In this document: piece after piece, positions 1-8,168 of the stretch | Layout of the letters: the number at the start of each line of letters is the position of its first letter | Numbering within the stretch: position 1 is the stretch's first letter | From: Methanobrevibacter ruminantium | GTDB taxonomy: Archaea > Methanobacteriota > Methanobacteria > Methanobacteriales > Methanobacteriaceae | NCBI RefSeq assembly: GCF_016294135.1 | Contig: NZ_JAEDCO010000021.1 | Span: 1-29,866, forward strand | Direction of reading: 5' to 3' | Length of the DNA stretch: 29,866 nt | Notes under the pieces: generated by a model | What the model was told of the DNA's origin: nothing | Seen by the model: the letters and a program-made list of their open reading frames with translations, nothing else | Database searches by the model: none | Position numbers and translations under genes: made by a program

Positions 1-1
1 T

Positions 2-64
2 TTATAATTTGAAGAAAGATTAGATGAAATTAATCATCTAATCTCGGACCCTTTCAAATTATAA
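2..64 (-). terminator. Nested hairpin at the 3' end of the mtr operon
   Basis: Bases 2-13 are a perfect inverted repeat of 53-64 (12 bp). Inside it, 17-27 pairs perfectly with 34-44 (11 bp, AGATTAGATGA) around a 6-base loop. The outer arm overlaps the mtrH stop codon at 59-61. On the minus strand the inner stem is followed by a T-rich stretch, as expected for transcript termination or 3'-end protection. Pairing is read directly; termination is inferred. Confidence 0.75.
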
Positions 65-991
65 TAACTTGTTAATTGGATGTTCTTCTATAGGTTCGGT
101 ACCGATATCTTTTGCAGCTTCAGCAATCATAATATCAGTCATACCACAAGCAGGGAATGCGAGTCTTGCGTTTTCGATAGGTCCGAAAAGTACGAAGTCT
201 CCACCACACATTTGTTGTACGATGTTAGAACCTATATCACAAACAGGCCATGCTTCTTTGTGTTCTTTTTTGTATCCTCTTAACCAGTCCCATGCGGAAG
301 GTACGTTGTGAATACCAGAACCTACAGGGTACCCCCATTTAGCTTTTACAGCAAAGGAAGTCCTACATGCAGGACCTGCACCTTGTCCTAAAGGAGTGAC
401 TGCTACGTCCATCCATGGTTTGGTAATTCCACATCTTTCTGCCATTTCAAGAATACCTTCATCGATAACAGATCCACCAGTTTCCCAGATTTCGAGTTTA
501 CCTGGTACACCAGGAGTCATTGGGTTGAACCCTAAGAGAATGGATGCATCAATACTTGAGTTAGCTACAGCTTCGATTTCTGAAGGTTCTGCTGCCATAC
601 TTAAGGAATTGTATACAGCTCTTTCAGATAATCCTACCTCTTCAACATATTCTACACCTGCAACTTTTGCAGCTGCCGCAGTTGAGTCGATAAGGAAAGG
701 TTTGTCACAGATGTCTCCGACAAATTCTAAGTATTTAACCATAGCTTCAGGAGTTGCACCGAAAGTTTGTACAACACAAGGGTTACCGGTTACGTCAGAC
801 ATTTCTTCCATTGTTTTAATTCTTTCTTCAGCAGCATCTTTATCAAAGATACCTTCTTTTTCATCACTAATAATATTGTGTCCGCCATAAAAGATAGTTC
901 CACATAAAACGGTAGGGTATTCACCAGGTTGTCCCCCCATTTTTATACCAGCAATATCAATGACGAGTTGTTCTTTATCAAATCTAAACAT
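59..991 (-). CDS. mtrH: Tetrahydromethanopterin S-methyltransferase subunit H
   Basis: MtrH (310 aa, full length) is the soluble subunit of the Mtr complex. In the known mechanism it transfers the methyl group from N5-methyl-tetrahydromethanopterin to the Co(I) corrinoid carried by MtrA. The sequence has no membrane segment and looks like the TIM-barrel methyltransferase family, with conserved stretches such as GGQPGEYPTVLCGTIFYGGH near residue 19 and LLGFNPMTPGVPGKLEIWETGG near residue 152. The ATG start is preceded by a GGAGG-type site. It is the last gene of mtrEDCBAFGH, 15 bases after mtrG, and is followed by the hairpin at 2-64. Family assignment is very secure. Confidence 0.98.
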   Translation of the reverse strand: MFRFDKEQLVIDIAGIKMGGQPGEYPTVLCGTIFYGGHNIISDEKEGIFDKDAAEERIKTMEEMSDVTGNPCVVQTFGATPEAMVKYLEFVGDICDKPFLIDSTAAAAKVAGVEYVEEVGLSERAVYNSLSMAAEPSEIEAVANSSIDASILLGFNPMTPGVPGKLEIWETGGSVIDEGILEMAERCGITKPWMDVAVTPLGQGAGPACRTSFAVKAKWGYPVGSGIHNVPSAWDWLRGYKKEHKEAWPVCDIGSNIVQQMCGGDFVLFGPIENARLAFPACGMTDIMIAEAAKDIGTEPIEEHPINKLL

Positions 992-1006
992 TTATAATCC
1001 TCCAAT

Positions 1007-1255
1007 TTAGATTAATCCCATAAGAGCTTGCATTGCGCTAACATAACCAAATTCAATAGACACAATCAAGATTATAAGACCTAAAATTATACCATATAAA
1101 ATACCAATATCTCTACCGTTTTGTTGACCTAAACGTTGGAAGTATTCCCCAACAGCAAACTCTACTTTTTCTTCAGCTTCATCTAATTTTTGAGTTGCAG
1201 CTGACATGTCGTCGGTAGATACAATAATTTGAGGTACAGATTGTTCTTCAGACAT
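1007..1255 (-). CDS. mtrG: Tetrahydromethanopterin S-methyltransferase subunit G
   Basis: This small subunit (82 aa) of the membrane-bound Mtr complex has a charged, probably helical cytoplasmic N-terminal part (residues 1-50, with KLDEAEEKVEF) and one C-terminal transmembrane helix (about residues 51-72, GILYGIILGLIILIVSI). MtrG is part of the core around MtrA; no catalytic residue is assigned to it. A GAGGTG ribosome binding site precedes the ATG. Spacing to mtrF is 12 bases and to mtrH 15 bases, so it is cotranscribed. Identification rests on length, topology and operon position. Confidence 0.95.
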   Translation of the reverse strand: MSEEQSVPQIIVSTDDMSAATQKLDEAEEKVEFAVGEYFQRLGQQNGRDIGILYGIILGLIILIVSIEFGYVSAMQALMGLI

Positions 1256-1267
1256 TTTATAACACCT

Positions 1268-1474
1268 CTATAAACCACATAATTTAGCTAAGAATGGAAT
1301 GACAACTGCTAAGCAAAGAGCAATTCCAATACCAATAGCTATTCCAGAAAATCTGGTGCTGATTACGCCAGCGAATAATCTTCCTTCTCTTCCTAAAAGC
1401 TTTGCACGGTATTCTACATCACTAGAAGCATTTCTAATACCACGAGTATTTGGTTTGTTTGAAAATTTAACCAT
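1268..1474 (-). CDS. mtrF: Tetrahydromethanopterin S-methyltransferase subunit F
   Basis: MtrF (68 aa) has a short basic cytoplasmic part containing RNASSDVEYRAKLLGREGRL, typical of the family and similar to the C-terminal region of MtrA, and one transmembrane helix at about residues 43-65 (FSGIAIGIGIALCLAVVIPF). It is a small structural subunit of the Mtr complex. The ATG is preceded by GGAGGT at a normal distance. It lies between mtrA (16 bases) and mtrG (12 bases) in the standard operon order. Confidence 0.95.
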   Translation of the reverse strand: MVKFSNKPNTRGIRNASSDVEYRAKLLGREGRLFAGVISTRFSGIAIGIGIALCLAVVIPFLAKLCGL

Positions 1475-1490
1475 TTTATAAAACCTCCAG

Positions 1491-2228
1491 TTATATGCCT
1501 GTTAACGGTGCCATTAATAATAAGAAACCGATTACTAAAGTAAATACTAATCCAATCATAATACCTTGGACTTTACCAGAATAGTTACCTGCCATATTTC
1601 TTTGTACAGCACCAACTAATTTGATTTGAGTATCAATGTTTCTTATTCTTGCTTCGAGTAATGCAGTTTCTGGGGAAATAGGACGAATTTCTTCACCATC
1701 GTCTTCGTCGTCATCTCCTTCAGATACTTCAATAACCATAGCATCTTCTTCAAAAGCACCAGGATCTTTTTCGATACATTCTTTTACTTTTGCAGTGATT
1801 GCTCCACCATCTTCGTTGTCAATCATGTCAACGATTTCTAATTGTTGTTGGAACCTTTCTACTCCTTCCATTGGAATGTTTTCTACGAAAGGAATAGCAC
1901 CAGTAGCTCCAGTAATTTTTTTCTTTTCTGGGTCGCAACCATTTTCATGTAATGCTTTAAAACTTTGACCAGTAATGTGACCTTGTACTTCTGCACCACA
2001 TAAGATTAAGAATCTGATGTTTGGGTTTGAAATGATGTTTGCTACAACTTTTTCAATACCTAAGTTTTCAGTTTTACAAGGACCAGCAATTGCTGCTCCA
2101 GCAGCAGCTGGGATATCTTCATTGTGAGAAGCTAAAGTAGTTACAGCAACAGGGCTTTCTGGGTCTCCTACAATGTAGTCTCCACTTACAACAGGCCAAT
2201 TATCAGCAGTAGGTTTTTTGTCAACCAT
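1491..2228 (-). CDS. mtrA: Tetrahydromethanopterin S-methyltransferase subunit A (corrinoid protein)
   Basis: MtrA (245 aa) carries the 5-hydroxybenzimidazolylcobamide cofactor that shuttles the methyl group from methyl-H4MPT to coenzyme M. The corrinoid domain occupies about residues 1-170. The histidine in GAEVQGHITGQ counts as His84, matching the known lower axial cobalt ligand of the Methanothermobacter protein. An acidic linker (EGDDDEDDGEE, about 180-192) is followed by a helical segment and a C-terminal membrane anchor (about 222-243). The start abuts the mtrB stop with no gap, and its GGGGGT ribosome binding site lies inside the last codons of mtrB, which suggests translational coupling. 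Confidence 0.98.
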   Translation of the reverse strand: MVDKKPTADNWPVVSGDYIVGDPESPVAVTTLASHNEDIPAAAGAAIAGPCKTENLGIEKVVANIISNPNIRFLILCGAEVQGHITGQSFKALHENGCDPEKKKITGATGAIPFVENIPMEGVERFQQQLEIVDMIDNEDGGAITAKVKECIEKDPGAFEEDAMVIEVSEGDDDEDDGEEIRPISPETALLEARIRNIDTQIKLVGAVQRNMAGNYSGKVQGIMIGLVFTLVIGFLLLMAPLTGI

Positions 2229-2549
2229 CTATAAAACCCCCATAGCTGTTAATATAGGCATAGCTGCCATAATAAGGAACATTCCTAAGACAAATCCATA
2301 TACCATGTTGGTTAATTTACCTGCAATGACAAAGTTGCCTTCTCTTCCTGGGAAGGAACCTAATGGAGCAGAGTTAGGATCTAAGGAATTCATTAATTCA
2401 TCAGCAGCTGCTTCGACTTTTGCGATTTCTCCATTTATTTCATCCATAGATAAAATAATTAAATCTCCACCACCAGCTCCGAGAATACCAGATTCTGGGT
2501 CAAGATTTAAACTTAATTCAGGAATAAATTGTACTAAAGGTAATACCAT
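2229..2549 (-). CDS. mtrB: Tetrahydromethanopterin S-methyltransferase subunit B
   Basis: MtrB (106 aa) is a small subunit with a cytoplasmic N-terminal part (about residues 1-78, rich in D, E and G) and one C-terminal transmembrane helix (about 80-103, MVYGFVLGMFLIMAAMPIL). The stretch SFPGREGNFVIAGKLTNM just before the helix is characteristic of the family. The ATG has a good AAGGAGG site. Its 3' end contains the ribosome binding site of mtrA, and mtrC ends 14 bases upstream. Assigned from operon position, size and topology. Confidence 0.96.
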   Translation of the reverse strand: MVLPLVQFIPELSLNLDPESGILGAGGGDLIILSMDEINGEIAKVEAAADELMNSLDPNSAPLGSFPGREGNFVIAGKLTNMVYGFVLGMFLIMAAMPILTAMGVL

Positions 2550-2563
2550 CTATAACAACCTCC

Positions 2564-3382
2564 TTATTCCTCAACTTTTGGCCATAAACCAGCCCATTTA
2601 ACAGATGCAGCTGCTTCACATGAAGCGTTAACAAACATCTTAAATGAGATGTACCAACCGATAAGTCCGACAATTAAAATTGCAAACCATGCATATCCAC
2701 CAGCTGAAATAGCAAGAATACCAGTAATTATCATAGTTAAGAATGCAGTAGAAGCACCACATTTAAGAGTTCTTACTTGGTCTTCGTTTGGTCCTAAACA
2801 TGCGTTGAATGGGTGTTGGATAGCCATAGTACATAATATGTAAAAGATAGCAATAAATCCAGGAGCAATTACAGCAGATAAAAGTAAGTCAATTGAGTAT
2901 CCGCCTGCAATAGCAGCAGAGAATCCTAAAACAGATAATGCTGCAGCACCTGCAATTTCTGCAGTGCATCTTTCCATAACAGGAATTTTCATACCAACAA
3001 TTTTTTTAGCTACAATAGCCACTAATAATCCAATAAGCATTGCAAAGATCAATGCAAGAATAGGTCCAGCAATTTCTAATCCAGTTAATTTGAAAGCTGC
3101 GATAATACCTACACCAGCTAAAGCACCGATTACACCAATACCTAAAGACATGTAACCGATAGAAGGTACACCAGTACCTAAACCATAACTTGCTACACTA
3201 CGGATTGCAATTACACCCCAAAGGATTGCACAAACTGCACCAAGACAGCTTAATACAGGTCCGATAACAGGGTTAATACCAGATAAGTATATACCGAGTA
3301 ATCCACCGATAATACCAATAGCTAACATTACATTAGCATCTACTGCACCTTCTGCAGGTGCTCCACTTCCTCCAGCAGACAT
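2564..3382 (-). CDS. mtrC: Tetrahydromethanopterin S-methyltransferase subunit C
   Basis: MtrC (272 aa from the chosen start) is an integral membrane subunit with about seven hydrophobic segments spread over the whole length. With MtrD and MtrE it forms the Na+-conducting membrane part of the complex. The longest frame begins at a TTG (3397), but GGAGGT lies between that codon and the ATG at 3382, so the ATG encoding MSAGGSGAPAEG is the start. The ribosome binding site is formed by the last codons of mtrD (GGA GGT ATT TAA), one base upstream, so mtrD and mtrC are tightly coupled. Confidence 0.97.
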   Translation of the reverse strand: MSAGGSGAPAEGAVDANVMLAIGIIGGLLGIYLSGINPVIGPVLSCLGAVCAILWGVIAIRSVASYGLGTGVPSIGYMSLGIGVIGALAGVGIIAAFKLTGLEIAGPILALIFAMLIGLLVAIVAKKIVGMKIPVMERCTAEIAGAAALSVLGFSAAIAGGYSIDLLLSAVIAPGFIAIFYILCTMAIQHPFNACLGPNEDQVRTLKCGASTAFLTMIITGILAISAGGYAWFAILIVGLIGWYISFKMFVNASCEAAASVKWAGLWPKVEE

Positions 3383-3383
3383 C

Positions 3384-4085
3384 TTAAATACCTCCAATCA
3401 TTAAAACCATGAAGATTGCAGCTACAAGAGATACAATAGCACAAGCTAAAATTCCAGTAGGAAGTCTTTTAAATTTAGGGTCAACAAATCCTTCAATAGT
3501 ACCTCCAATGTTATAGGAAGCAGTTACAGAGTTGATGAAGAACATACCTACAGATAAGATAGCAGCTAATCCTGCAATAACAGTAGCGTCAAATCCAGTC
3601 ATGTTAGCGGTTGCGAATTCGTTAATAGCCCAGTAGACTAATCCACCACCAGCACCACCAAGTAAACCACCAATGATACCGCTAATGTAACATACGGTAG
3701 GAATACCGTGTCCTTCGGTACCAGGAGTTTTATATTTTTCTTGGTTCCATTTGGTGATTGGGTCAACTGCAGCTTTACCGGATGCTGGTACTACACCAAC
3801 ACCATAAATATAAATAAAGTTACCAATAAGCATGGTGATACCCATCATTAACATGGAACCGACTGCACCTGCTAAGATAATCAACCATACTGGTTGTCCT
3901 GTCATAGAAGCTGCGGTAATGAGTCCAGTTAAACCTGCACCAGCTGCTAACATTGCAGTACCAGTTCCTACACCGGTAGCGGTAGCCATAGCTGCAGGAG
4001 CACCACCTACAGGAATGAAGTGTACACCTCCTCCCATAATTATACCTGCAATTACAACACATATAATAAACATAATAAGATCCAT
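3384..4085 (-). CDS. mtrD: Tetrahydromethanopterin S-methyltransferase subunit D
   Basis: MtrD (233 aa) is a polytopic membrane protein with about six hydrophobic helices, rich in glycine and alanine, starting MDLIMFIICVVIAGIIMGGG. A conserved cytoplasmic loop lies near residues 100-125 (GVVPASGKAAVDPITKWNQE). It belongs to the MtrCDE sodium-translocating module. The ATG is preceded by AAGGAGG. mtrE ends 12 bases upstream, and its own 3' end supplies the ribosome binding site of mtrC. The assignment is secure from sequence and operon order. Confidence 0.97.
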   Translation of the reverse strand: MDLIMFIICVVIAGIIMGGGVHFIPVGGAPAAMATATGVGTGTAMLAAGAGLTGLITAASMTGQPVWLIILAGAVGSMLMMGITMLIGNFIYIYGVGVVPASGKAAVDPITKWNQEKYKTPGTEGHGIPTVCYISGIIGGLLGGAGGGLVYWAINEFATANMTGFDATVIAGLAAILSVGMFFINSVTASYNIGGTIEGFVDPKFKRLPTGILACAIVSLVAAIFMVLMIGGI

Positions 4086-4097
4086 AATGTAACCTCC

Positions 4098-4970
4098 TTA
4101 TTCCTCATATGGTCCGAATTTTTCTCTTGCAGACTTTTCAAGGAAGTAGTTACCAGCGATTAATAAAATAACGATGATAAGTCCTACAACTTGTCCTCCA
4201 ATAGCTCCAAATACAACAGTAATCCAGAAACTAATGAAAACAATAAGTCCGAAACAGAAACCGGTTAAAGGTCCACCATATTTAGCACAGAAGTTACCTA
4301 CATCGATAGAGTTTTTAGCACCGAGAGGAGCTTTGGTTACGATATCCCCTTGGATAGCTACAGGAGTACCTCCACCGTAATCGAATTTTTGGTATTCACT
4401 TTCTGCACCGTAATGTACATCCCCTGTGGATGAACCGATTGCACCAATAGTAATTCCCCATAGTACAGCGAGTAATGGTAATGGGAATGGGTGTCCAAGA
4501 CCATTTAATGGAAGGGTCATTAAGTAAGCGATTCCTACAATACCGAAACTAGCTATAAAACCATGAGCTGCGATAGGGCCTAAGGATTGGGTTAATACAT
4601 CCATAAATAATGGTTGTTCAAATTGAGATTGACCAACAATCCTTCCCATGTGTGATGTGACTGTATAAATTGCGTGAACAAATGCAGCAACAGTAGAACC
4701 CATTGCAATTGCTACTATAGGAATAATACCCATACCCATTGCAAGAGCTGCGATACCACCAGCGATACCACACCAGCATCCATATGCTACTGGTTCACCA
4801 GAAGCTGCCTTATTGATCATACGGTGTAAATGTCCCATTTGTGGAGCAAGTTGAACTTGTGAGTTAGGGTTACTTTGTGAACCGATGTCAGACTCTAAGT
4901 CCTCTGCAGCACCAGCAATGGTTGCTGCTGCACCCATTAATGCGACTACACCTAATGTAATAGGGTCCAT
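4098..4970 (-). CDS. mtrE: Tetrahydromethanopterin S-methyltransferase subunit E
   Basis: MtrE (290 aa) is the first gene of the mtr operon and the largest membrane subunit, with about six hydrophobic segments and a central hydrophilic loop (about residues 180-225, SSTGDVHYGAESEYQKFDYG). The Mtr complex couples methyl transfer from methylcobamide to coenzyme M with outward Na+ transport, and MtrE is placed at the site where this coupling is thought to occur. AAGGAGG lies just upstream of the ATG. The 776-base spacer before it suggests that mtr has its own promoter in addition to possible readthrough from mcr. Confidence 0.97.
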   Translation of the reverse strand: MDPITLGVVALMGAAATIAGAAEDLESDIGSQSNPNSQVQLAPQMGHLHRMINKAASGEPVAYGCWCGIAGGIAALAMGMGIIPIVAIAMGSTVAAFVHAIYTVTSHMGRIVGQSQFEQPLFMDVLTQSLGPIAAHGFIASFGIVGIAYLMTLPLNGLGHPFPLPLLAVLWGITIGAIGSSTGDVHYGAESEYQKFDYGGGTPVAIQGDIVTKAPLGAKNSIDVGNFCAKYGGPLTGFCFGLIVFISFWITVVFGAIGGQVVGLIIVILLIAGNYFLEKSAREKFGPYEE

Positions 4971-5094
4971 ATTTTCTTTTCCTCCTTAAATTTTATTAAA
5001 TTTAATTATTTAATAAACTATTACGTGATTAATTTTCCTATTAACCACATTTAGACATATTCTGCTCAAATATAAAACCATAAAGACATAAAAT

Positions 5095-5140
5095 AAAAAT
5101 GGACTAAATAATGGACTAAAGCAAAATTTAGACCATTTTT
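5095..5140 (-). promoter_or_regulatory. Repeat and hairpin element upstream of mtrE
   Basis: ATGGACTAAA occurs twice in tandem (5099-5108 and 5111-5120) and is followed by a near-perfect inverted copy, TTTAGACCATT (5127-5137). The second copy can pair with the inverted copy around a 6-base loop with one mismatch. The element sits just downstream of minus-strand TATA-like sites, so it could be an operator at the transcription start or a leader hairpin. Function is inferred. Confidence 0.4.
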
Positions 5141-5155
5141 AGAACATCTGAATGA

Positions 5156-5206
5156 TTTTATACTTTATGATTATACCTCATAACTTAAACAAAGATTTTA
5201 TAAATC
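5156..5206 (-). promoter_or_regulatory. Candidate mtr promoter (two TATA-like boxes)
   Basis: Read on the minus strand, TTTATAAAAT (5197-5206) and AAAGTATAAAAT (around 5156-5165) resemble archaeal TATA boxes. They lie between the 20-bp palindrome (upstream) and the repeat/hairpin element (downstream). In such AT-rich DNA chance matches are common, so only position and company support the call. Confidence 0.35.
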
Positions 5207-5233
5207 AAATAAGCCAAGGCAAACCACTTAGCT

Positions 5234-5253
5234 TTTAATCTAGCTAGATTAAA
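5234..5253. promoter_or_regulatory. 20-bp perfect palindrome, candidate operator
   Basis: The half site TTTAATCTAG is followed directly by its exact reverse complement CTAGATTAAA. It lies about 28 bases upstream of a minus-strand TATA-like box, a usual place for an archaeal activator site. It contains G and C in a region that is otherwise nearly all A/T. The binding factor is unknown. Confidence 0.45.
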
Positions 5254-5432
5254 TCCTTAAAGTGTTAAGAATGAAATATTTGATGAATAAATCTAAAAAT
5301 CTTAATAATTAAACCTGAATAACTAAAAAGATAAACCAAGAATTTTTTCAAGCCTACTTAAATTAAAATAAACTTAAAATTAATTAATTTAGAGACATTA
5401 AACTCTCTATATTCTATAATTTTTTTAAAACA

Positions 5433-5443
5433 CTATATATAAG
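5433..5443 (-). promoter_or_regulatory. Upstream TATA-like box
   Basis: CTTATATATAG on the minus strand is the best-looking TATA element of the spacer by sequence. If used, it would give a leader of about 430 bases before mtrE containing the palindrome and the hairpin. A start this far away is possible but unproven. Confidence 0.3.
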
Positions 5444-5509
5444 CTTTACTAAAAAATCTCAAATTTTATCAATTATTTTTAGCATTACCTTAATTTTAAA
5501 GCGATTTAT

Positions 5510-5535
5510 CAAAATCAATTGAAATTAAATCCATT
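5510..5535. repeat. 26-base direct repeat, copy 1
   Basis: This copy matches 5608-5633 at 24 of 26 positions; the shared core is CAAAATCAATTGAAA then AAATCCATT. CAATTG inside it is palindromic. The two copies are 98 bases apart in the mcr-mtr spacer. Confidence 0.6.
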
Positions 5536-5607
5536 TAAATTAAGTTAAAATCTTATATTGGCACTAATTTCCTTAAATTTTCTTTATAAAATGCATTTTA
5601 TTATTTT

Positions 5608-5633
5608 CAAAATCAATTGAAAAAAAATCCATT
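5608..5633. repeat. 26-base direct repeat, copy 2
   Basis: Second copy of the repeat at 5510-5535, with two differences in the middle (ATT to AAA). It lies between the mcrA 3' hairpin and the other mtr control elements. Confidence 0.6.
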
Positions 5634-5670
5634 CTACTTTATACAAACAAATATACTATTGAAAAAAATA

Positions 5671-5722
5671 AATAAGGTAAAATCTATTAGGATAAAAAAT
5701 CCTATAGATTAAAAACCTTATT
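5671..5722 (-). terminator. Hairpin downstream of mcrA
   Basis: 5671-5678 pairs with 5715-5722, 5681-5687 with 5704-5710, and 5689-5693 with 5699-5703, with a 5-base loop, one bulge and a small internal loop. It lies 24 bases after the mcrA stop. It probably marks the 3' end of the mcr transcript or protects it from decay. Confidence 0.65.
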
Positions 5723-5746
5723 TATATATTCCCGTTTACACCAAAC

Positions 5747-7399
5747 TTATTTTGCTGGAATGATGATAGATCTTTCACCTGCAGGTTCGAATTCTCTTAA
5801 AGCACCTTTAGCAAATTCTGCTCTGACTTTACTGAAGTCGAATGGCAAGTTTTTGTCAGCAAATGCAATCTTAATGAGAGGGTTCATTGCAAATGCGTCT
5901 CCACGAGCACTGTGAGGTGCTTGTGCGATACCTGCATATTCACCTTGGTGACCTACGTTCATTGCATAGTTAGGGTAGTTAGGACCTCTTAATTCAAGTG
6001 GTAAACCTTCGTCGTTTCTGATAGCGAATACGTTAGCTGCACCACATTGATCTTGTAAGTCGTAACCGTAGAAACCTAATCTGGAATGTTGTTCTTTGTG
6101 TAAGTATTGTGCTAAGTACCATGCAGATAAACCGGTTTGTGCATTACCAGTTGCGAATGCAGTGGAAATACCTGAAGCTGCAGATATAACAGCAGCTCTT
6201 TGAGAACCACCGAAGTGAGTTTCAAGTAAAGCTGGGTATTCTTCGTATTGTTCTAATGAGTAGAATGCTACTTCAGAACCCACGTCAAGAACAGTGTCCA
6301 TGTTGTTAGGTGCAGAACATAAGTCTCCGTATTTGTCTTCTACGTAATCTTTACCGTAGTAAGCGAAGTCGTCCAATACGTTATCGGTGTATGCTGCGGT
6401 AGCATATTGAGTAAATCCTACACCACCAGACATGTAAGAACCTAACCAAATTTGGTCGTATAAAGCAGCGCCTAAAGCTACTACTTCTAATGAAGATTCT
6501 ACAGGGTCGTCGGTTACTCTGGTAGCTTGACAGATATCTGCCATATATCCGAATGGTACACCACCAAGTTCGTTACCTGCTCTTGCTCTTCTGATTGGTA
6601 AGTAAGTACCCATACCAATAACTTCTGCGTGTTTGGATGCATAAGCGAAGTCACCAGTAGCACCTTCACCTGCACATTGTCCGTATGCGGAAATCATGGA
6701 CATACCAATTTGCATAGCAGACCATCTGGAAGTGGTACCCCCATCACAAACTCTACCTACAACAGATGGGATTCTTACAGCTTGCCAAATAGCTCCACCT
6801 ACTTCAGCTTTTAAAACTTCAGCTTGTTCTTCTGGGAACTCTTTGTTAATGTCAATTACGAATGCTGAGTCGATTTCATCTGCTAAGTCGTCATCACCAG
6901 TAAAGATTTTTACATAGGAATCTTCTACTAATAATGGGTTGGTTTCTACCATGTGTTCTTGTACTACAGCTGCACCAGGCATAGCGTGGTTTACAACTTC
7001 TAAGTAGTTGGTAATGGTTTCAGGAGTTACTTCCATACCTAACCTTTTTTCGAGTACGTTGTGAGCAGTGTTTAATCCTACAATTACAGTTTTTCTGATA
7101 TCGTCCCAAGCTTGTTGGATAGCAGTGTTGTTGATGAAGTGTAAATCGTCACCTTCAACAAAAGTGTCAGTACCAGATAATTGGTAGGACATTAAAGCTC
7201 TTTGTCCAAGAGGAGTACCGATGTCTGGGTTGTACATTGGAATTCCTCTTTTTTCTGCGATTTCTTTTCCTCTGTTTACAAATTCAGTTTTTCTTTCAGA
7301 TTGAGTCCAACCGCCCATATTATAGAAGGTAGTAGTTTTTTCTTCTGGAGCTTCTTTGAACTTTTTAGTCATTGCATCTAAGAATTTTTTATCAGCCAT
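5747..7399 (-). CDS. mcrA: Methyl-coenzyme M reductase subunit alpha
   Basis: McrA (550 aa, full length) holds the active site that makes methane from methyl-coenzyme M and coenzyme B using nickel cofactor F430. Counting from the ATG, Gln147 (GAAVVQEHM) is the nickel axial ligand. The residues known to be modified in Methanothermobacter are all present at the same numbers: His257 (N-methyl), Arg271 (5-methyl), Gln400 (2-methyl), Gly445 (thioglycine), Asp450 (didehydroaspartate) and Cys452 (S-methyl), the last three within FYGYDLQDQCG. An active-site tyrosine lies in GGVGFTQYAT. Whether each modification is made cannot be seen. The gene follows mcrG by 14 bases with an AGGGAGGT site and ends the operon. 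Confidence 0.99.
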   Translation of the reverse strand: MADKKFLDAMTKKFKEAPEEKTTTFYNMGGWTQSERKTEFVNRGKEIAEKRGIPMYNPDIGTPLGQRALMSYQLSGTDTFVEGDDLHFINNTAIQQAWDDIRKTVIVGLNTAHNVLEKRLGMEVTPETITNYLEVVNHAMPGAAVVQEHMVETNPLLVEDSYVKIFTGDDDLADEIDSAFVIDINKEFPEEQAEVLKAEVGGAIWQAVRIPSVVGRVCDGGTTSRWSAMQIGMSMISAYGQCAGEGATGDFAYASKHAEVIGMGTYLPIRRARAGNELGGVPFGYMADICQATRVTDDPVESSLEVVALGAALYDQIWLGSYMSGGVGFTQYATAAYTDNVLDDFAYYGKDYVEDKYGDLCSAPNNMDTVLDVGSEVAFYSLEQYEEYPALLETHFGGSQRAAVISAASGISTAFATGNAQTGLSAWYLAQYLHKEQHSRLGFYGYDLQDQCGAANVFAIRNDEGLPLELRGPNYPNYAMNVGHQGEYAGIAQAPHSARGDAFAMNPLIKIAFADKNLPFDFSKVRAEFAKGALREFEPAGERSIIIPAK

Positions 7400-7413
7400 T
7401 TTAATAAACCTCC

Positions 7414-8166
<753 letters not shown>

Positions 8167-8168
8167 AA

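Larger units (their letters stand above)
4971..5746. other. Long non-coding spacer between mcrA and mtrE
   Basis: This 776-base, very AT-rich stretch has no credible coding frame. It holds the mcrA 3' hairpin (5671-5722), two copies of a 26-base direct repeat (5510-5535 and 5608-5633), TATA-like sites on the minus strand (5433-5443, 5197-5206, 5156-5165), a 20-bp perfect palindrome (5234-5253), and a repeat/hairpin element (5095-5140) before mtrE. The combination fits the control region of the mtr operon. Confidence 0.7.

Noticed and set aside
396..890. A 164-codon open frame on the plus strand opposite mtrH
   Set aside because: It is exactly antisense to a highly conserved gene, has serine/isoleucine-rich low-complexity translation and no ribosome binding site.
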